Shown one piece after another: positions 11,697 to 23,740 of a stretch of DNA of 64,000 nucleotides; the first letter of the stretch is position 1; the number at the start of each line of letters is the position of its first letter. Below the pieces are notes generated by a model, which saw only the letters and a list, made by a program, of their open reading frames with translations, was not told where the DNA came from and did no database searches. The translations under genes were made by a program, and so were the position numbers. The stretch lies in the NCBI GenBank assembly GCA_032622095.1, contig CP136065.1, positions 55,423,949 through 55,487,948 on the forward strand. Direction: 5' to 3'. Origin of the DNA: Siphonodentalium dalli (taxonomy: Eukaryota; Mollusca; Scaphopoda; Gadilida; Siphonodentaliidae).

Positions 11697-12352
11697 AAAG
11701 GCACGGTGGCGTTCGTTGCAGAAATATTTATATTTGTTCAAATCGCCATCAACAGAAGGAATATTAAAATATATATTGTTTTGTTCATATGCCAAACATA
11801 ATCATCTATTGGTCCACATTTTCCTACTTCGGGTTAAACTGTTAGACCAAAATGCAGGCCTGGAAATCTCAAGGCGGGCTGGCGGGCTGGCGGGCTGCCC
11901 GCCTACAGCCCGCCTAGGACATTTATTATTTAGTTATTTTATTGTGTTTAATGAGTAAAATACTGCATCTAAATCGAAATTATATTGTACAGTGTGGGGA
12001 CTGTGCGCATGCGTGACCTGACGGTAATGTCAAATGGGAATTATAGCGGAATCAGTAAATTGATTAATCACACGCAAATGATTTCCATATCAGGAAAACA
12101 GTAACAAATAACGCTCTTTATGTATACTATATCCGGATCTAAACAAAAGCCAGGTTATGTAACGTTTTTTGCTTTTGTTTGCATAACAAAGGAAAAACAT
12201 TTGACAATAACATACTGTTTATGCCATATTTCTGATTGGTATAAGAACAAGGTCTGTCTATATTTTACTATTATTTCTGTTTATAGCGGTTTTTGACGGA
12301 GGTGAATATTTTAACAGCATACCCACCGCCAACGACGCCCGTATTTTTAAGC
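11697..12352 (-). mobile_element. Dispersed element family D, copy 1 (inverted orientation)
   Basis: This is the reverse-complement relative of segments at 44587-45114 and 47170-47677. The left end is TTAAAGGCACGG and the right end is CCGTATTTTTAA, which suggests short terminal inverted repeats. Shared internal phrases include 'caaacataatca' near 11800, 'ccatatcaggaaaacagtaa' near 12085 and 'gcggtttttgacgg' near 12285. A G/C-rich direct repeat (GGCGGGCTG x3 followed by its complement, 11872-11917) lies inside this copy only. Non-coding; probably a non-autonomous DNA transposon. Confidence 0.6.
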
Positions 12353-12989
12353 GTCGACGTTTCCTGTGTCCCTGTGTACGCGAACGCACAGTTTGATCTT
12401 TGACAAAGCCTTTGTTCGGCAGCGGCCCCTGTTGCATTTCGCGCATATTTTGATCGTTTAAACATTTTGATTAAAAAAAAAAAACATTTTAAAATTAATT
12501 TATCTTTTTTATAATGACCTCCTTTCTCAATTTTACAAATTTGGTTTTTAATTATTATTTTGTAAATCAGAATTTTCAAAAACTAACGCCGTTATAACAT
12601 CTGCCTGGGTATCCCGTGTCACCACACCAAACTTGGTTCAAATTTGGGAAGTCTGGGAGAAAAAATAAGTATATATATTTAGCACAACACCATACTACAT
12701 GTGATATAGGACACGGCTCTCGATCAATCAGAAGGAGCCATTTTTGGGTGAGTTAAAATATTTCACAAAATTAGGTTTCTGTTTTTTTTTTTGAGTGATT
12801 TTCGTAGGGACTCAGTATATCTACAGTTTGATTTAAGTTAGTTTTCAGAAATATTTTCGTACTGTTAAAAAATGATGTTCAGTTTACTGTACATTCAAAT
12901 CAGTGGGCACACGTCTTTAATATTTTCAGCTGCGATGAACTGTAATGTGTAACGTAATGTCGTAATTTGTCACCTCAGTGCCATCTTAA
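12353..12989. other. No gene recognised
   Basis: AT-rich with A- and T-runs. Nothing else could be supported. Confidence 0.4.
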
Positions 12990-13249
12990 CCCCCTCTATA
13001 CTAAATACTCATCGACGAGTAATTCCCATGGGAAATGTTCAGATAATAAGTTGAACAGGCGAGCATCGTTATTAGCTGAACATTTCCCTTCAATGAATAT
13101 GAATCATTCAGTTTCTAAACTTTCTATATATTATGTTTCTCTGCCTGTCGTCAGATTTTATTACATCAACACCCTCCAAATGAATAATAGACAATTCTAA
13201 TGTAAATTTGTTGTAACTGAATAGGAGAATCCATTTAGTATAGAATGGG
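12990..13249. mobile_element. TTAA-flanked MITE, family B, copy 1
   Basis: TTAA flanks both ends (12986-12989 and 13250-13253). The element begins CCCCCTCTATACTAAATAC and ends CATTTAGTATAGAATGGG, giving imperfect terminal inverted repeats with a piggyBac-like CCC/GGG boundary. The interior shares 'gggaaatgttcagataataa' with the copies at 33.65 and 38.1 kb. No coding capacity. Confidence 0.7.
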
Positions 13250-13253
13250 TTAA

Positions 13254-14685
13254 GCCATCGCCATGCCACCTTAATTGTTTCTGACATTGGTAGAATATAT
13301 CCTATACAGATCAAATGCTGATTTCTGGACATTACAGAACGGATTACCCACTTCCTAGATAAATGCCATGAATATCTACTCAGGCTACGCCCGGAAATAT
13401 CATATTCCACAATTTCCAAATCGGGGAACGTTTTGTAGTTCTGACTACAAACATTATAGCATGGAAAAAGCAACGTTGGTTAATATATTTACAAGCTATT
13501 ACATGTTTCTTAGTAATATATTGCACTGTCGCTGAAGGTTACAGCTCGATGTACATTATATTTAGGGATGTTGTGGGTCAATTTCAATTTATATCACTTA
13601 CGATTATGAAGTTTTCCTGACTACCATGAATCATGATTTTAACTAAGAAATATAAATTATTAATTTAGTTATGTGGCTCCCTGTCAAAACATAATTGTGT
13701 TACTATGATGGAATATGATCTATACGGGCGTAGCCAAGAAATTCGTGGAATGAAATATCACCTTTCATGTTACCCATTGAAAAATAAATTGCAAAATTGT
13801 ATAGATACAGTATACATATACATGTACTACAAACCTAGAGTGCTAGACCTAACCTATATGCCAGTGCATTCCATGACGTTTTCCGTCACCTCCTTGGCGT
13901 TCTCATTCCACAACGTTGGGTTAGATGGAGATACGAGTTAACATATATTTAGGGGAGCACTATATCATAAATATTTATTAATGTATAAACTTTAGCAAAA
14001 CATATGTGACATATATAGTACATGTAACTGTAACACTGTTTGTTGTCACGTATACTGGTGGGTAGCTGTTTATGACAAAGGAACGTATACTCAACATACG
14101 TGCATACTGGAGTGGCACAATTGTCCGTGGATTACAGATGACCCATCTTTAATGACATCGTCACATTACTTTTTATATTCTATACGAGAATATACTCATG
14201 CTCCAACAAAATTTCAAACCGAAAAATTACTCTTTTGAAATGCCGAACAATGTCATTTTTGTATTGATAAATTAACAAAATATATACTCTCCCTCTATAG
14301 GACATCAAATAGATGCATACAGCATTCAATATCAGACAAAATATAGTCTTTCGTGTAGCAATACTCTTTCCAAACATGTTATTTTCTGCACAAGTATCTA
14401 AATAAAAAGTCAAATGGGTATCGTAAAAATTAGCCTGGAACTCGGACTACATCTTTAATGCCCACACTAACATATTTGTCATCATAATTATGTGACCACG
14501 AAAATACTTATACATGTACAAATAGCATAACAATCAAAATATGACATTGTAACGGAAACTTGGTTAGTCGGATTGATCTTGAATTGTTCCACTACGATTG
14601 GGAACATCATAGTTTTGTATTGATTATGGTTATATAAAAAGTAACACAATTAAAGATCTATGTAGTATTTATATTGAAATATTAA
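13254..14685. other. No gene recognised
   Basis: AT-rich, no repeats recognised. Open frames at 13108-13473 (minus, overlapping the MITE) and 14180-14413 (minus) have no domain or splice support. Confidence 0.4.
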
Positions 14686-15036
14686 CCCTTTACCCAACAG
14701 AACGGCCCTGTGCCAATGCATTCTCTTATATATGCGAGTCGACCATAGGTCGCCTCGCATATATAAGAGAATGCATTGGCTTAACACATTAAAAATTATA
14801 AAATTGTTAAAGAATGTAAGAATTTTTTTTTAGGCCAATGCATTCTCTTATATATGCGAGGCGACCTATGGTCGACTCGCATATATAAGATAATGCATTG
14901 GCACAGGTCATAACTGTAACCATCACAATGTGGTCAATGAGCCGGTTCCAATGATATCCATATTTGTATGGTTTTATTGAGACAGACCCAATTTAGGCTG
15001 TTGCAGCTTTATTTGGCCGGTTTGTTGGGTAAAGGG
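14686..15036. mobile_element. TTAA-flanked MITE, family A, copy 2
   Basis: The element is flanked by TTAA at 14682-14685 and 15037-15040, with ends CCCTTTACCCAACAG and TTTGTTGGGTAAAGGG. Twin inverted hairpins lie at about 14710-14780 and 14833-14902, with the same GCCAATGCATTCTC stems. It is slightly shorter than copy 1 (351 bp against 383 bp). Confidence 0.85.
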
Positions 15037-15040
15037 TTAA

Positions 15041-15400
15041 ACAATAACAGATGAAAGACATCGGTTATTGTTTTATATTTCCTACACTGTCTTGTTTCTC
15101 TATTTCCACTTTCTCATCTGTTGGCCCATTAAATCACACCACTCATCTGTTATCTCTCATCCAAACAGGGGCCTCCTGGTTCTCGTTTCCTATCTAACCA
15201 TCAGCACACTTATTCACCACTACCATTTGGTTGGGCCATGTGTCTCCTACCCAGTCTTATTAAATTCTCTGCTATATTTAGTGTACATAACCAGTGTTCT
15301 TGTCATGTTCCAATATGTTGACTGACGAAGGCTGTTCACATACAGTCGAAAGCTTGCATATCACTAATAAAACTAAATAGATCTTCAATGGTGTTAATTT
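15041..15400 (+). mobile_element. Probable retroelement 3' tail with hammerhead-like motif
   Basis: The sequence CTGACGA (15322-15328), a short stem GGCTG/CAGTC, and GAAA (15348-15351) reproduces the conserved core order of a hammerhead ribozyme (CUGANGA, stem II, GAAA). It is followed by 'actaataaaactaaatag'. Similar tails occur at the 3' ends of many animal retroelements, including Penelope-like ones. No stem I partner or cleavage site was convincingly found, so catalytic function is not claimed. The 85-codon open frame overlapping it is unsupported. Confidence 0.35.
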
Positions 15401-15567
15401 TATCTCACCATAATCATTGACGATGATGATTTATTCTCATAATTCGCATGAACATCGAGAAGTACAGAGAAAGAAGTATTTACAAAAGAACATAAGGATA
15501 TATACATTATATACATGTATCCGGTGCTATGGGGATATCTATATTCTAATATGTGAATATATAGAGG

Positions 15568-15709
15568 ATCTCACATGAGTTCCTATTTTATACGGAATTT
15601 ATCAACCGAGTTCACTAAATTCGATTTGAGCCGAGGTTTACCGAGGCTCAAATAGAATTTAGAGGACGAGGTTGATAAATTACGTATAAAATAGGACGAG
15701 TGTGAGATA
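15568..15709. repeat. 142-bp palindrome
   Basis: The outer arms are 'ggatctcacatgagttccta' and its imperfect complement. The inner arms contain 'tttatcaacc' and 'aaattc..tttgagcc' meeting near 15638. A single copy was seen. Confidence 0.7.
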
Positions 15710-16291
15710 CCTTTTATCACATGATCAAATAAACCTGAAGCAACGCGAAATATTCATCGAAAACAACAATCATAAACTACAGCGATCGCAAGTTATCTGA
15801 AGAACGCCGTGACGTCATCGCACGCGCTGATATTAAACGTGTCTATTACCGATAATTATGAAACTGCTTTTATGGCCAAATTATGTGATAAAATAATGTA
15901 TGTTATCGTGTTTCATTTGGCTCTGTGGTATGAAATTGTTAGTACTGCTTCCTGAAAACAGATGACCCCATGTGTCATCTTTTACATCTCTGTTCAACGG
16001 TAAATAGTCAGTAATATAACATTAGTAATTTGACAGAGTCTTTCTGATGACAGATATAGTGACACGGACTTAACAATACAGCTATCAACACAGTCTTGCT
16101 TATCAGTTTTGTATTCACCCACATAATCCATCGTTGGTCGAATGTCAAGCAACAGCTAACCGCTAATCATACAATGAATACATCCTTTTGTTGCTCACTC
16201 CCACCGTCCACATTTCTCAATGGTTCAGTGTGATGTCGCCAACAGTCAGTCCAAGAACAATCCCAAATCGAGAGGGGCGCCAACTTGATAT
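15710..16291. other. No gene recognised
   Basis: No feature could be supported, although 16190-16290 is somewhat GC-richer and could hold 3' UTR of the candidate exon that follows. Confidence 0.35.
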
Positions 16292-16429
16292 TCAACGCCC
16301 AGTGGCGTACTCAAATACTCCAGAAGCGCCGATATCGCTGACGTATATCATCCAAGATTTCAAATGGGTCGGAGATGCCCTGCGATACGTCTCTGATTTG
16401 TTGTGGAAGGTGATATCATTAATGTTAAC
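16292..16429 (-). CDS. Candidate terminal exon, unrecognised membrane-protein-like fragment
   Basis: On the minus strand a strong pyrimidine tract ends in AG at 16431-16430 ('ttattttttcacgttcacag'). It is followed by a phase-0 frame of 45 codons (VNINDITFHNKSETY... ISD-like 'YVSDIGASG') and a stop at 16294-16292. The GC content around it is higher than in the flanks. The YxSDIGA string faintly recalls the 'YISDTG' loop of DRAM/FRAG1-type membrane proteins, but the match is too short for assignment. The opposite strand is also open for 111 codons (16188-16523), so the strand itself is uncertain. No upstream exon was found that clearly joins it. Confidence 0.25.
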   Translation of the reverse strand, partial: VNINDITFHNKSETYRRASPTHLKSWMIYVSDIGASGVFEYATGR

Positions 16430-16904
16430 CTGTGAACGTGAAAAAATAAGTAACAAAACAGTCCAATATGCCACCCGATCCTCCCGTCTGTTATATCTCC
16501 AAGCAGCATTATATCGTCAATAAAGGCATCCGCTATATTCGTACGGACAGACCATATACTGCTAATAGCGCCAACAATAACAAAAAGCACAATATTTCAG
16601 TGCCAGTTATATCGTCAAAAGTGACTCTTAAAAACTAACGGACATGTCTAGTCTGGGTATGCCCTACGTAGAAATATCACTGGACCATTTTAGATCACAC
16701 CAATGTTTTATTAAAGCTGAACTTGTGTTGAAAATATGAACACCAAACATCTTCGCGATCAGATAACTTGTGACTGAGGCATCTGCTCGGACATAAATTA
16801 TTCCATACGAACAAAGAGGAATAACTCTATAAGTCAAAAAATGAGTGCAACATCATTGGATAATCTTTTGAAATCAATCCTGGCGGCCAACATCCTTATC
16901 ACTG

Positions 16905-19900
16905 TGTTGGAACTGTTACATCGGAAATCGTTCTATCGCCGGTTTGTGATGGTTCTTGCCTGATTTGTGACGGTTCTTGCGGATCGAAATTATACATTTT
17001 CACGACTTTTTGACTATTAAAACGCAATTTTGAGGCATCTAGGTGATAATTCTATTAGTTATTTTCGATCCCATAACAATCTGTGGCACAAATGAGCGTG
17101 TTAATAACGAAAAATTCATTGTGCGAGTCATAACAACGACAAGAACCGCGAATTTTGATTATTGTTTGGGTTCTCTCCTGATCGAGTCGGTTCTATCCCC
17201 ATTAATCGTTCTATACGGGTAAAACTATTGCTAATATTTCCCATGGTACATGGTTCAAACTGCCAATTTTGTGAAAGTATACAAAGATAAACACAACAAA
17301 CTATGCATTAAGTTGAAATTTGCACCACTTGTCATCAATTTTGATGAATTACACTGCCTTCCTATGCTTATTCCATAACACGTGTTACGCCTATCAAAAT
17401 TGACGAAGTCGCTAGCTAGTTTGAAAAATAACGCACATTGTACGCCAAACATTGGCATGAGTCAATAGCCGGTTAACTGTGGTGAAATTTCATGGCACTG
17501 GAGCGTAGACTTCGGAAAGCGTGAGCGTAAACGGGATATTATATATAGAGAGAGTTCTGTATCTGTATCTTCTGTATGTGGTTTCAGTGCAGGATCCTGT
17601 CGGATGTATTAGCACACGGGATGAGACTATGACGTGGTGTTAGATGTCTTTTATGTTTTGTTGTCTATTTCCGTTGTTCAACTCAGCAAAATTGCCAAAA
17701 AAAAGCAAAAAATAACAAGTTAAATAAAATACACCCATTGTGATTACGCAATTTATGAAGTTTATGTGGGGCATCCGCTTGCTGGGTGTTGATTACATAG
17801 GTTAGGTTGTTGTTTAGGTGCTAGAATTCGTCATTTTTTTACCGTGCGTATTCTGCTATTCGCCACTCGATCTGACCGGCAATCACTCAGGGTTTGCTCT
17901 CTAACTTCTAAGCCTCTAGACAGACTCAGAATCACATTGAGAGATGCCTGGTAACAACCACTGACGCAACTAATTGTATCCAGTCGCCTGTAAGATGGAA
18001 TAATTTCTTTATACCAGTAAATTATATCTTGTTTAATATTAAGTTATTAAAGTGATGTGAAACATTCGGGTAGGGTGATCAAATAGAAATATAGATTAAT
18101 CTTGATCAAAGTTGTTATTTTTACGAACATAAATCCAAATTTACAACACACACCGTCATTCTTATATATCAATTAAATTCAATGACTCTCGTTGGCGAAA
18201 TCATTTGCGGTCATTTATCGCAGTTTGTTGTGTCCCGAATCGAGATGTAAATATTTACAATTGCGCGTTGTTCAGGCGATGTTTTCACTTTCAGTGGAGT
18301 GGTGTGGTCAATTTCATTGAGTTTTTCGGGGATGTTAGAATTTTACAATCCACCAGTTGACCCAGTGCCTGAGTTCTAACTTGACAGTTTAATGCACCCG
18401 TAATATATCTTTAAATAAAATAAAAAATTTGATGAAGTGAAAACAATTTAATTATGTCACATGCCTTTGACTTACTAGTAGTCGCTCCGAATAAATCATA
18501 AGTTCTACAAGTTCTTCATATACAGTTTCAACTATAATTTTGGCTTATCTGTGAAGTTGAATTGTTAATGCATCTACTTTTCATATGCAGCTATTAAAGC
18601 ATATACAAGCACGATAACCTTTCACTCAATCATATTTTAGATTGACTAGGGATCTCTGATTTTTTAATAACAGATATAAAAAAGCAAAGAATCCTACAGT
18701 TACAAATATTATTATATGGATGTTAAACGTTTGGTTACTAAATGCTCAGCTATTAAATTCAACATGCAGTAACAGATTGTTTGAATTATTAGCTAAAGAT
18801 TCATACAACTGAATCATTAGAAATCAGTGTTATGGGTGTCTGAACCTGGCTATTATGATCTATTATAAGACACATTATTATTCCTCGCTGATAACGTGTC
18901 AATTGAGCAGGGACGTGGCCTGGAGGGTCTCCAATGTTGGGGCATCCACCTTGGAATTTCCAACCACACCACCGCCTTGAAACAGACCAAACGCATGTAC
19001 AAGGCCCCCCCCCAATCCCTTGGGCCTGGGCTTTGGTTTTCTCCAACTGTATGGCACATTATAGCTCTAGATTGTATGCTATTCTGAAGTTAATTGATCA
19101 GTAGCATTTGATAGGCCAGTATGCAAACCGGGGGAGAAACTCAGGATACATGGGCCCCAGTGAGAAAATGTGGATATCTGAACCTGAAAATTACAAAAAT
19201 CATCTAGACCGGTTTCAAGATTTCCAAGTGTTGGAAGTTTCTAACCTGGTGCCCCCCACCCCCACAAGATTGGAAATGTTTCCAACATATGGAGAGAGAG
19301 ATGATTTATTTAGCAAAAGAGCATACATTATTTAATACAAAGCATATTAATTAAATGGAATTAGAATCTTTGTCCATTCAACCAGTTTATTGCCAATTTG
19401 GGGGGGGTAAATGTGATATAGAAAACTAGATCACACCTGCTCCCTACTTCCTGCCCACCACATCATGAGTGTTGGATCAACTCTAAAGAAGAGGTGTCCA
19501 TTTGTATATGTCAAATATGGTTGATTACATGTTTGAAGTGTAGGAAAGTATGCAAATGTTGGTCTAAAAATGACAAATTCTAAATTGTTGTCAAATCAAA
19601 CTAAGATAACAATTTCAACATATTGTTGGTGTTAAAATTCAAACCAATCTATTGTAAAATAAGAAATTTGTAACTGTTGAACATTTTGACCAAAGTTGGG
19701 GATTGACACAAATTAAGCACCCCTCCCACACCACCAATCACGTCATAACCTATCAATGATTTGGTTGAACGTGATTTCATAAGTTATATTCATGTCTGGG
19801 CTACAAACATGTGTAAATGTCCCTCAGGCGGACTTCAGAGGAGGAAATATGATGGCGCTGGCATTGAAATATTGTCACACCTGGATCTTTCAATAATGCC

Positions 19901-20698
19901 TAGATTAAGTAAATGAATATAACATCTCATATATATTCTCCTGAAAGTAGATTTATATTACCATTGGTCATTTATATATGCGGGCATGATTATGATACTA
20001 TACTCATCGGGACTTTCAATATATTATTTCTGCCTATTAATGTCACTTAATCTCCCGTATTAGGTATTTATTGTCTTATTTCTTAATATACCTGTTCTAT
20101 TATGCAAATTACATAAGCTACAGTCATTATCTGGTTTAAAATGTCAGATACACAAGACGATTTTCGAACCCAAGTGCAGAAATCGTTCGAATAAATCTTA
20201 TGGACAGAACCGTCACAGCCATGATCGGTTTGAAATAGAACCATAACACGCACCCGTGTTGATTACGAGGTCACAGCTCCCAATTATCCACCCATATCGG
20301 GATACTTTCTCGGTTATTTTACAGAAGAATAACACGGGTACACTTTATAGTCAGTGTTTGTCTTCAGAATGCGTTTCATATTTTATACGCCACGAAAAAC
20401 AAAGAAATTGCGTCCACGTGGCTTGATTTTCAGTGATAACATGTTGATATTTACGCGTTAACTCGCTAATTATAAATACCGAGTTAATTGTGGTCTAGAG
20501 TTCACGGCACTTCTGCAGCCTCTGTTCATTCAGGAAAGTATAATCTATTCAAGATATCTATAATTATTCGTGATTTTGTCACAAAAATGATTATTTTCAA
20601 TCATCAGGAACCATACAAATCAGGCAAGAACCATCACACTACCGGCGATAGAACGATTTCCGATGTAACAGTTCCTACACAGTGATCCTTACCCAATG
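16905..20698. repeat. Widely separated inverted repeat pair
   Basis: Left arm about 16905-16985 ('gttacatcggaaatcgttct', 'atcgccggtttgtgatggtt', 'cttgcctgatttg') matches the reverse complement of about 20600-20698 with mostly single-base differences. CGGTTCT/AGAACCG motifs also recur near 17160-17215 and 20200-20250. The roughly 3.6 kb between the arms may be one large foldback or two independent insertions. Nothing coding was recognised in the spacer, which includes weak frames at 17255-17458 and 18801-19335. Confidence 0.45.
17000..20580. other. No gene recognised
   Basis: This is the long AT-rich spacer between the inverted arms. A short string GCAGGGACGTGGC near 18906 resembles the left end of the hAT-like element at 33.5 kb, with no matching right end. 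Nothing else could be supported. Confidence 0.35.
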
Positions 20699-20825
20699 TT
20701 ACCCAATTGTAGTGAGATCCGATAAACTGTTCGGGACTGATAAACTGTGGCTGTGATATCTGCTCGGGGACGGACAGACGGAGGAACGAACGCTTGTAAT
20801 GGAGGTGGTGGTAGTGTGGATACCT

Positions 20826-21226
20826 TTCGCCCAATGAACTGCTACTAATAAGAATTACGAATAGGGTACTACGTCACTAAATTTGTGTTATTTCTACCAA
20901 TTGTCGTTTTACCATATCCGTAGTTACGATTACGGTTACGAGCAGCCATGTATGGAAACGCGAGTTTTGTGTGCTATAATCGAGCCAACCACTGAATGTG
21001 ACATGATAGCAACATAATTAAATACTAAACAATCGCGGCAAATAGAACCATATCACCTTACTGCGAGTTACAATACATTTGAACGGTAATGTTTTCTCAC
21101 AAACGGACTCATATCGGGTAGTCGTCCATTCTGCGAAAAGGTTTTTGGACCGTCAAAAATTTGTACGATCACTATTAGCTATTTGTAATTCTTATTAGTA
21201 GTAGTTCATTGTGCGAAACATGTCCT
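20826..21226. mobile_element. 400-bp element with 35-bp terminal inverted repeats
   Basis: TTTCGCCCAATGAACTGCTA at 20826 continues to AATAAGAATTAC. It is matched in inverse by 21190-21226 (ending in TTCATTGTGCGAAA) with about three mismatches. No clear target duplication and no coding capacity. Probably a MITE of unknown superfamily. Confidence 0.5.
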
Positions 21227-21841
21227 TTCAGAAACTTCACATATACGGATAAATAAGCATCACATAACAACACACATTATGATTCTTCCGGTGTACAGAC
21301 GTATGCTGTTCTAATCGTCACCAGAACACTCGGTATATTATTGGATAACCTATGCATGTGCCTACGTTTATGCCTAAATATTTTGAATTAAGATTTTGCC
21401 ACCGACAAGAACAAATCATTCCATTAGAATAACTTTTTTGGGGCATTATATGTGGACATTCAGAGCAAAATCTTCAGCTGTTTCAGACACTAATCTTCGC
21501 TGCACGCTATGGGATTATCCCCCGCCGTAAAATATGTTAGATAGTTTTCAATTCGGCGTGTTTACGAACTGGATTTGACAAATTGGTGTTCACTTGAAGC
21601 GTCAATTGGTATGCGGTTCCTTCAAGTTTTCTGTACCATTTAGTTTGGTGATCATGTCAAAACAAATAATTGGAAAGTATTATTTGTAATAAATAGTGTT
21701 GAATTTATCATGCAATTGCAACCAATTATATAATTGAGTACTCACGAAGTAGTTATGATTGTAATTTATTAATTTGCAGTGAATAAAATTGTCACAGCCC
21801 TCGGCGCGGTGTGGTGTTTTCCTCCAACGACGTCGTGTTAA
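21227..21841. other. No gene recognised
   Basis: AT-rich. Nothing could be supported. Confidence 0.4.
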
Positions 21842-22225
21842 CCCTTTACCCAAACAAACCGGCCAAAACCGGCCAAATAAAGCTTCAACAGCCTAAAATA
21901 TCTTCGGTCTGTCTCAACAGAACCATACAAATATGGATATCATTGGAACCGGCTACTTGACCACATTGTGATAGTTACAGTTATTCCCTGTGCCAATGCA
22001 TTCTCTTATATATGCGAGTCGACCATAGGTCGCCTCGCATATATAAGAGAATGCATTGGCCTAAAAAAAAATCTTTTTTTACCATTTTTTCTTACATTCT
22101 TTAACAATTTTATAATTTTTAATGTGTTAAGCCAATGCATTCTCTTATATATGCGAGGCGACCTATGGTCGACTCGCATATATAAGAGAATGCATTGGCA
22201 CAGGGCCGTTCTGTTGGGTAAAGGG
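21842..22225. mobile_element. TTAA-flanked MITE, family A, copy 3 (opposite orientation)
   Basis: TTAA at 21838-21841 and 22226-22229. The ends are CCCTTTACCCAAACAAACC and CTGTTGGGTAAAGGG. The asymmetric parts (the 'cttcggtctgtctc' flank next to one hairpin) show that it is inserted in reverse relative to copies 1 and 2. Twin hairpins lie at about 21990-22060 and 22131-22200. Confidence 0.85.
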
Positions 22226-22417
22226 TTAATAGATTTTTAAGTGTCATATCTGCAACCAGGAATACGATTAATTTGATAAAGTGCACATATATCACGGGCA
22301 ACCACAGCTAAACGGTGCTGATAATAAGGAGCATGTAGCGCAACATAGGGACAGGATGGTTGAGTATAGAGACACGATTTCCGGGTTGTCCCAGATGAGG
22401 ACACTCACCGTAATTGT

Positions 22418-22479
22418 TTATCCTTGTTTATCCAAAGCATCTGGGGCAGGTGTAGATGCAGATTTTTTTGTTGCGTCTT
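22418..22479 (-). CDS. Candidate alternative last exon of the membrane-protein gene
   Basis: On the minus strand a good acceptor (AG at 22481-22480, preceded by 'tactctctatgtttc') opens a frame that, read in phase 1, gives DATKKSASTPAPDALDKQG and then TAA (22420-22418). The preceding transmembrane exon contains a possible donor, TTTTCAG|GTACAT (GT at 23748-23747), which leaves in phase 1. Joining the two gives a Lys/Ser/Pro-rich cytoplasmic tail in frame, longer than the one ending at 23741. The donor is weak because +5 is not G. The alternative is that translation ends at 23743-23741 and this exon is spurious or used only in some transcripts. Confidence 0.45.
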
Positions 22480-22499
22480 CTGAAACATAGAGAGTATAG

Positions 22500-23180
22500 T
22501 TTTCGCTTTAATCTGGTAATCGTTAAGAGAAACAGCTTGCAGATACTGGTTGAGAAAAAAGTTGTCAAAATGTCAACGTGTCAAAATGTCCATTATATGT
22601 GAACGTGTTCCCTCTTAGTGTACACAGTAGTTTTGTGATTTTTGGGAAATTGGCCCTTCCCATTTAACTTGTGTTCATTCAAGCATATAGCCATTCACCA
22701 TATAATTATTTAATGGACCTTTCCACAGCTGTTAATCAGATAATAATTAACAGATATTTTCTATCAATCAACGAATGAGCCGGTCGCTTGCTCCATTGAA
22801 AATGATTAATTCGCCCTATTTTTTATATCCGCACACACATTGAGCGTTAAATTGTCTATTCTAACGCAACTGTTTTGTTGTCAAATCAAAATTTACTGAA
22901 ATTTGTGCAATAATGTTGGAAATTTGAAATGATTATAAAACAGTTTTTCGTGACAGTTGTTATATATATGTCGCAATTGAAGACACACAGAAGGTTTGGT
23001 CTCGTTGAATAATGCATATCGGCAACGCTGTCAAACTAATTACACTGTTTCTGAGTACACATTGTCTCCTAGCAACCGTAAACTCATCACATGTGCTGGT
23101 CACATATTAGATATTACCTTCCCAAAGTTTCATCGCATGTTGACGACCACATCTGAAGATATTCTCGGAAATATCTGGGG
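22500..23180. other. No gene recognised
   Basis: AT-rich sequence, intronic or downstream of the minus-strand gene. A 76-codon plus-strand frame at 22996-23226 runs into the hAT-like element and has no support. 23173-23180 (ATCTGGGG) is the left target duplication of that element. Confidence 0.4.
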
Positions 23181-23707
23181 CAGGGTTCGCGCTGCCACTT
23201 GCCAAATTTGCCAATGGCAAAAATAATTCCCATTTGGCAAGAAATATTTTCATTTGGTAATAGCTTTGGCAAGTCACTTTTAATTCTGCTAAGGAAATGA
23301 TAAATATTGGTCATTTAATACTATTCATTTCAGGAAACGTTTCCAATATAATTGCATTAGTGGTGTGTTATAAGGTTTAGGAAAAGTTAAAATCTCTACC
23401 AAGATGCAGTTAATCCGATACGATTAGTATCGGCGAACGGAGTGATTACTAGTATGTATTATGGTGGTGATAACATTGCTAATTCTAATTCTCATTGTTT
23501 TGACGAGCCCTTCTGATGCAACAATTAACCATTCTAAATCATATCGATATCAACAGTCGCACGTATAGCGATTGACGAAATATATGCTGCAGAAACTGAT
23601 AGAATTTGGCAATTTCTGGAAGAATTTGGCAATTTCTGGAAGAATTTGGCAAAACATATTTTCATATGGCAAAATATTTGGTAATTTTAGGTCCAGCGCG
23701 AACCCTG
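23181..23707. mobile_element. hAT-like non-autonomous element
   Basis: Terminal inverted repeats CAGGGTTCGCGCTG (23181-23194) and CAGCGCGAACCCTG (23694-23707) are flanked by 8-bp direct repeats ATCTGGGG (23173-23180) and ATCTGGAG (23708-23715). An 8-bp target duplication and CAGGG termini are hAT hallmarks. The interior has repeated 'atttggcaa' strings, including two tandem copies of 'agaatttggcaatttctgg' near 23600-23640, and no transposase. It sits 25 bp beyond the 23741 stop codon of the minus-strand gene, hence in its 3' UTR or last intron. Confidence 0.8.
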
Positions 23708-23740
23708 ATCTGGAGCGAACTTACTTTTATTTTTAGGTGT

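Noticed and set aside
23726-23731. AATAAA as a proven polyadenylation signal
   Set aside because: It is only about 10 bases from the stop and common in AT-rich DNA; noted as possible only.
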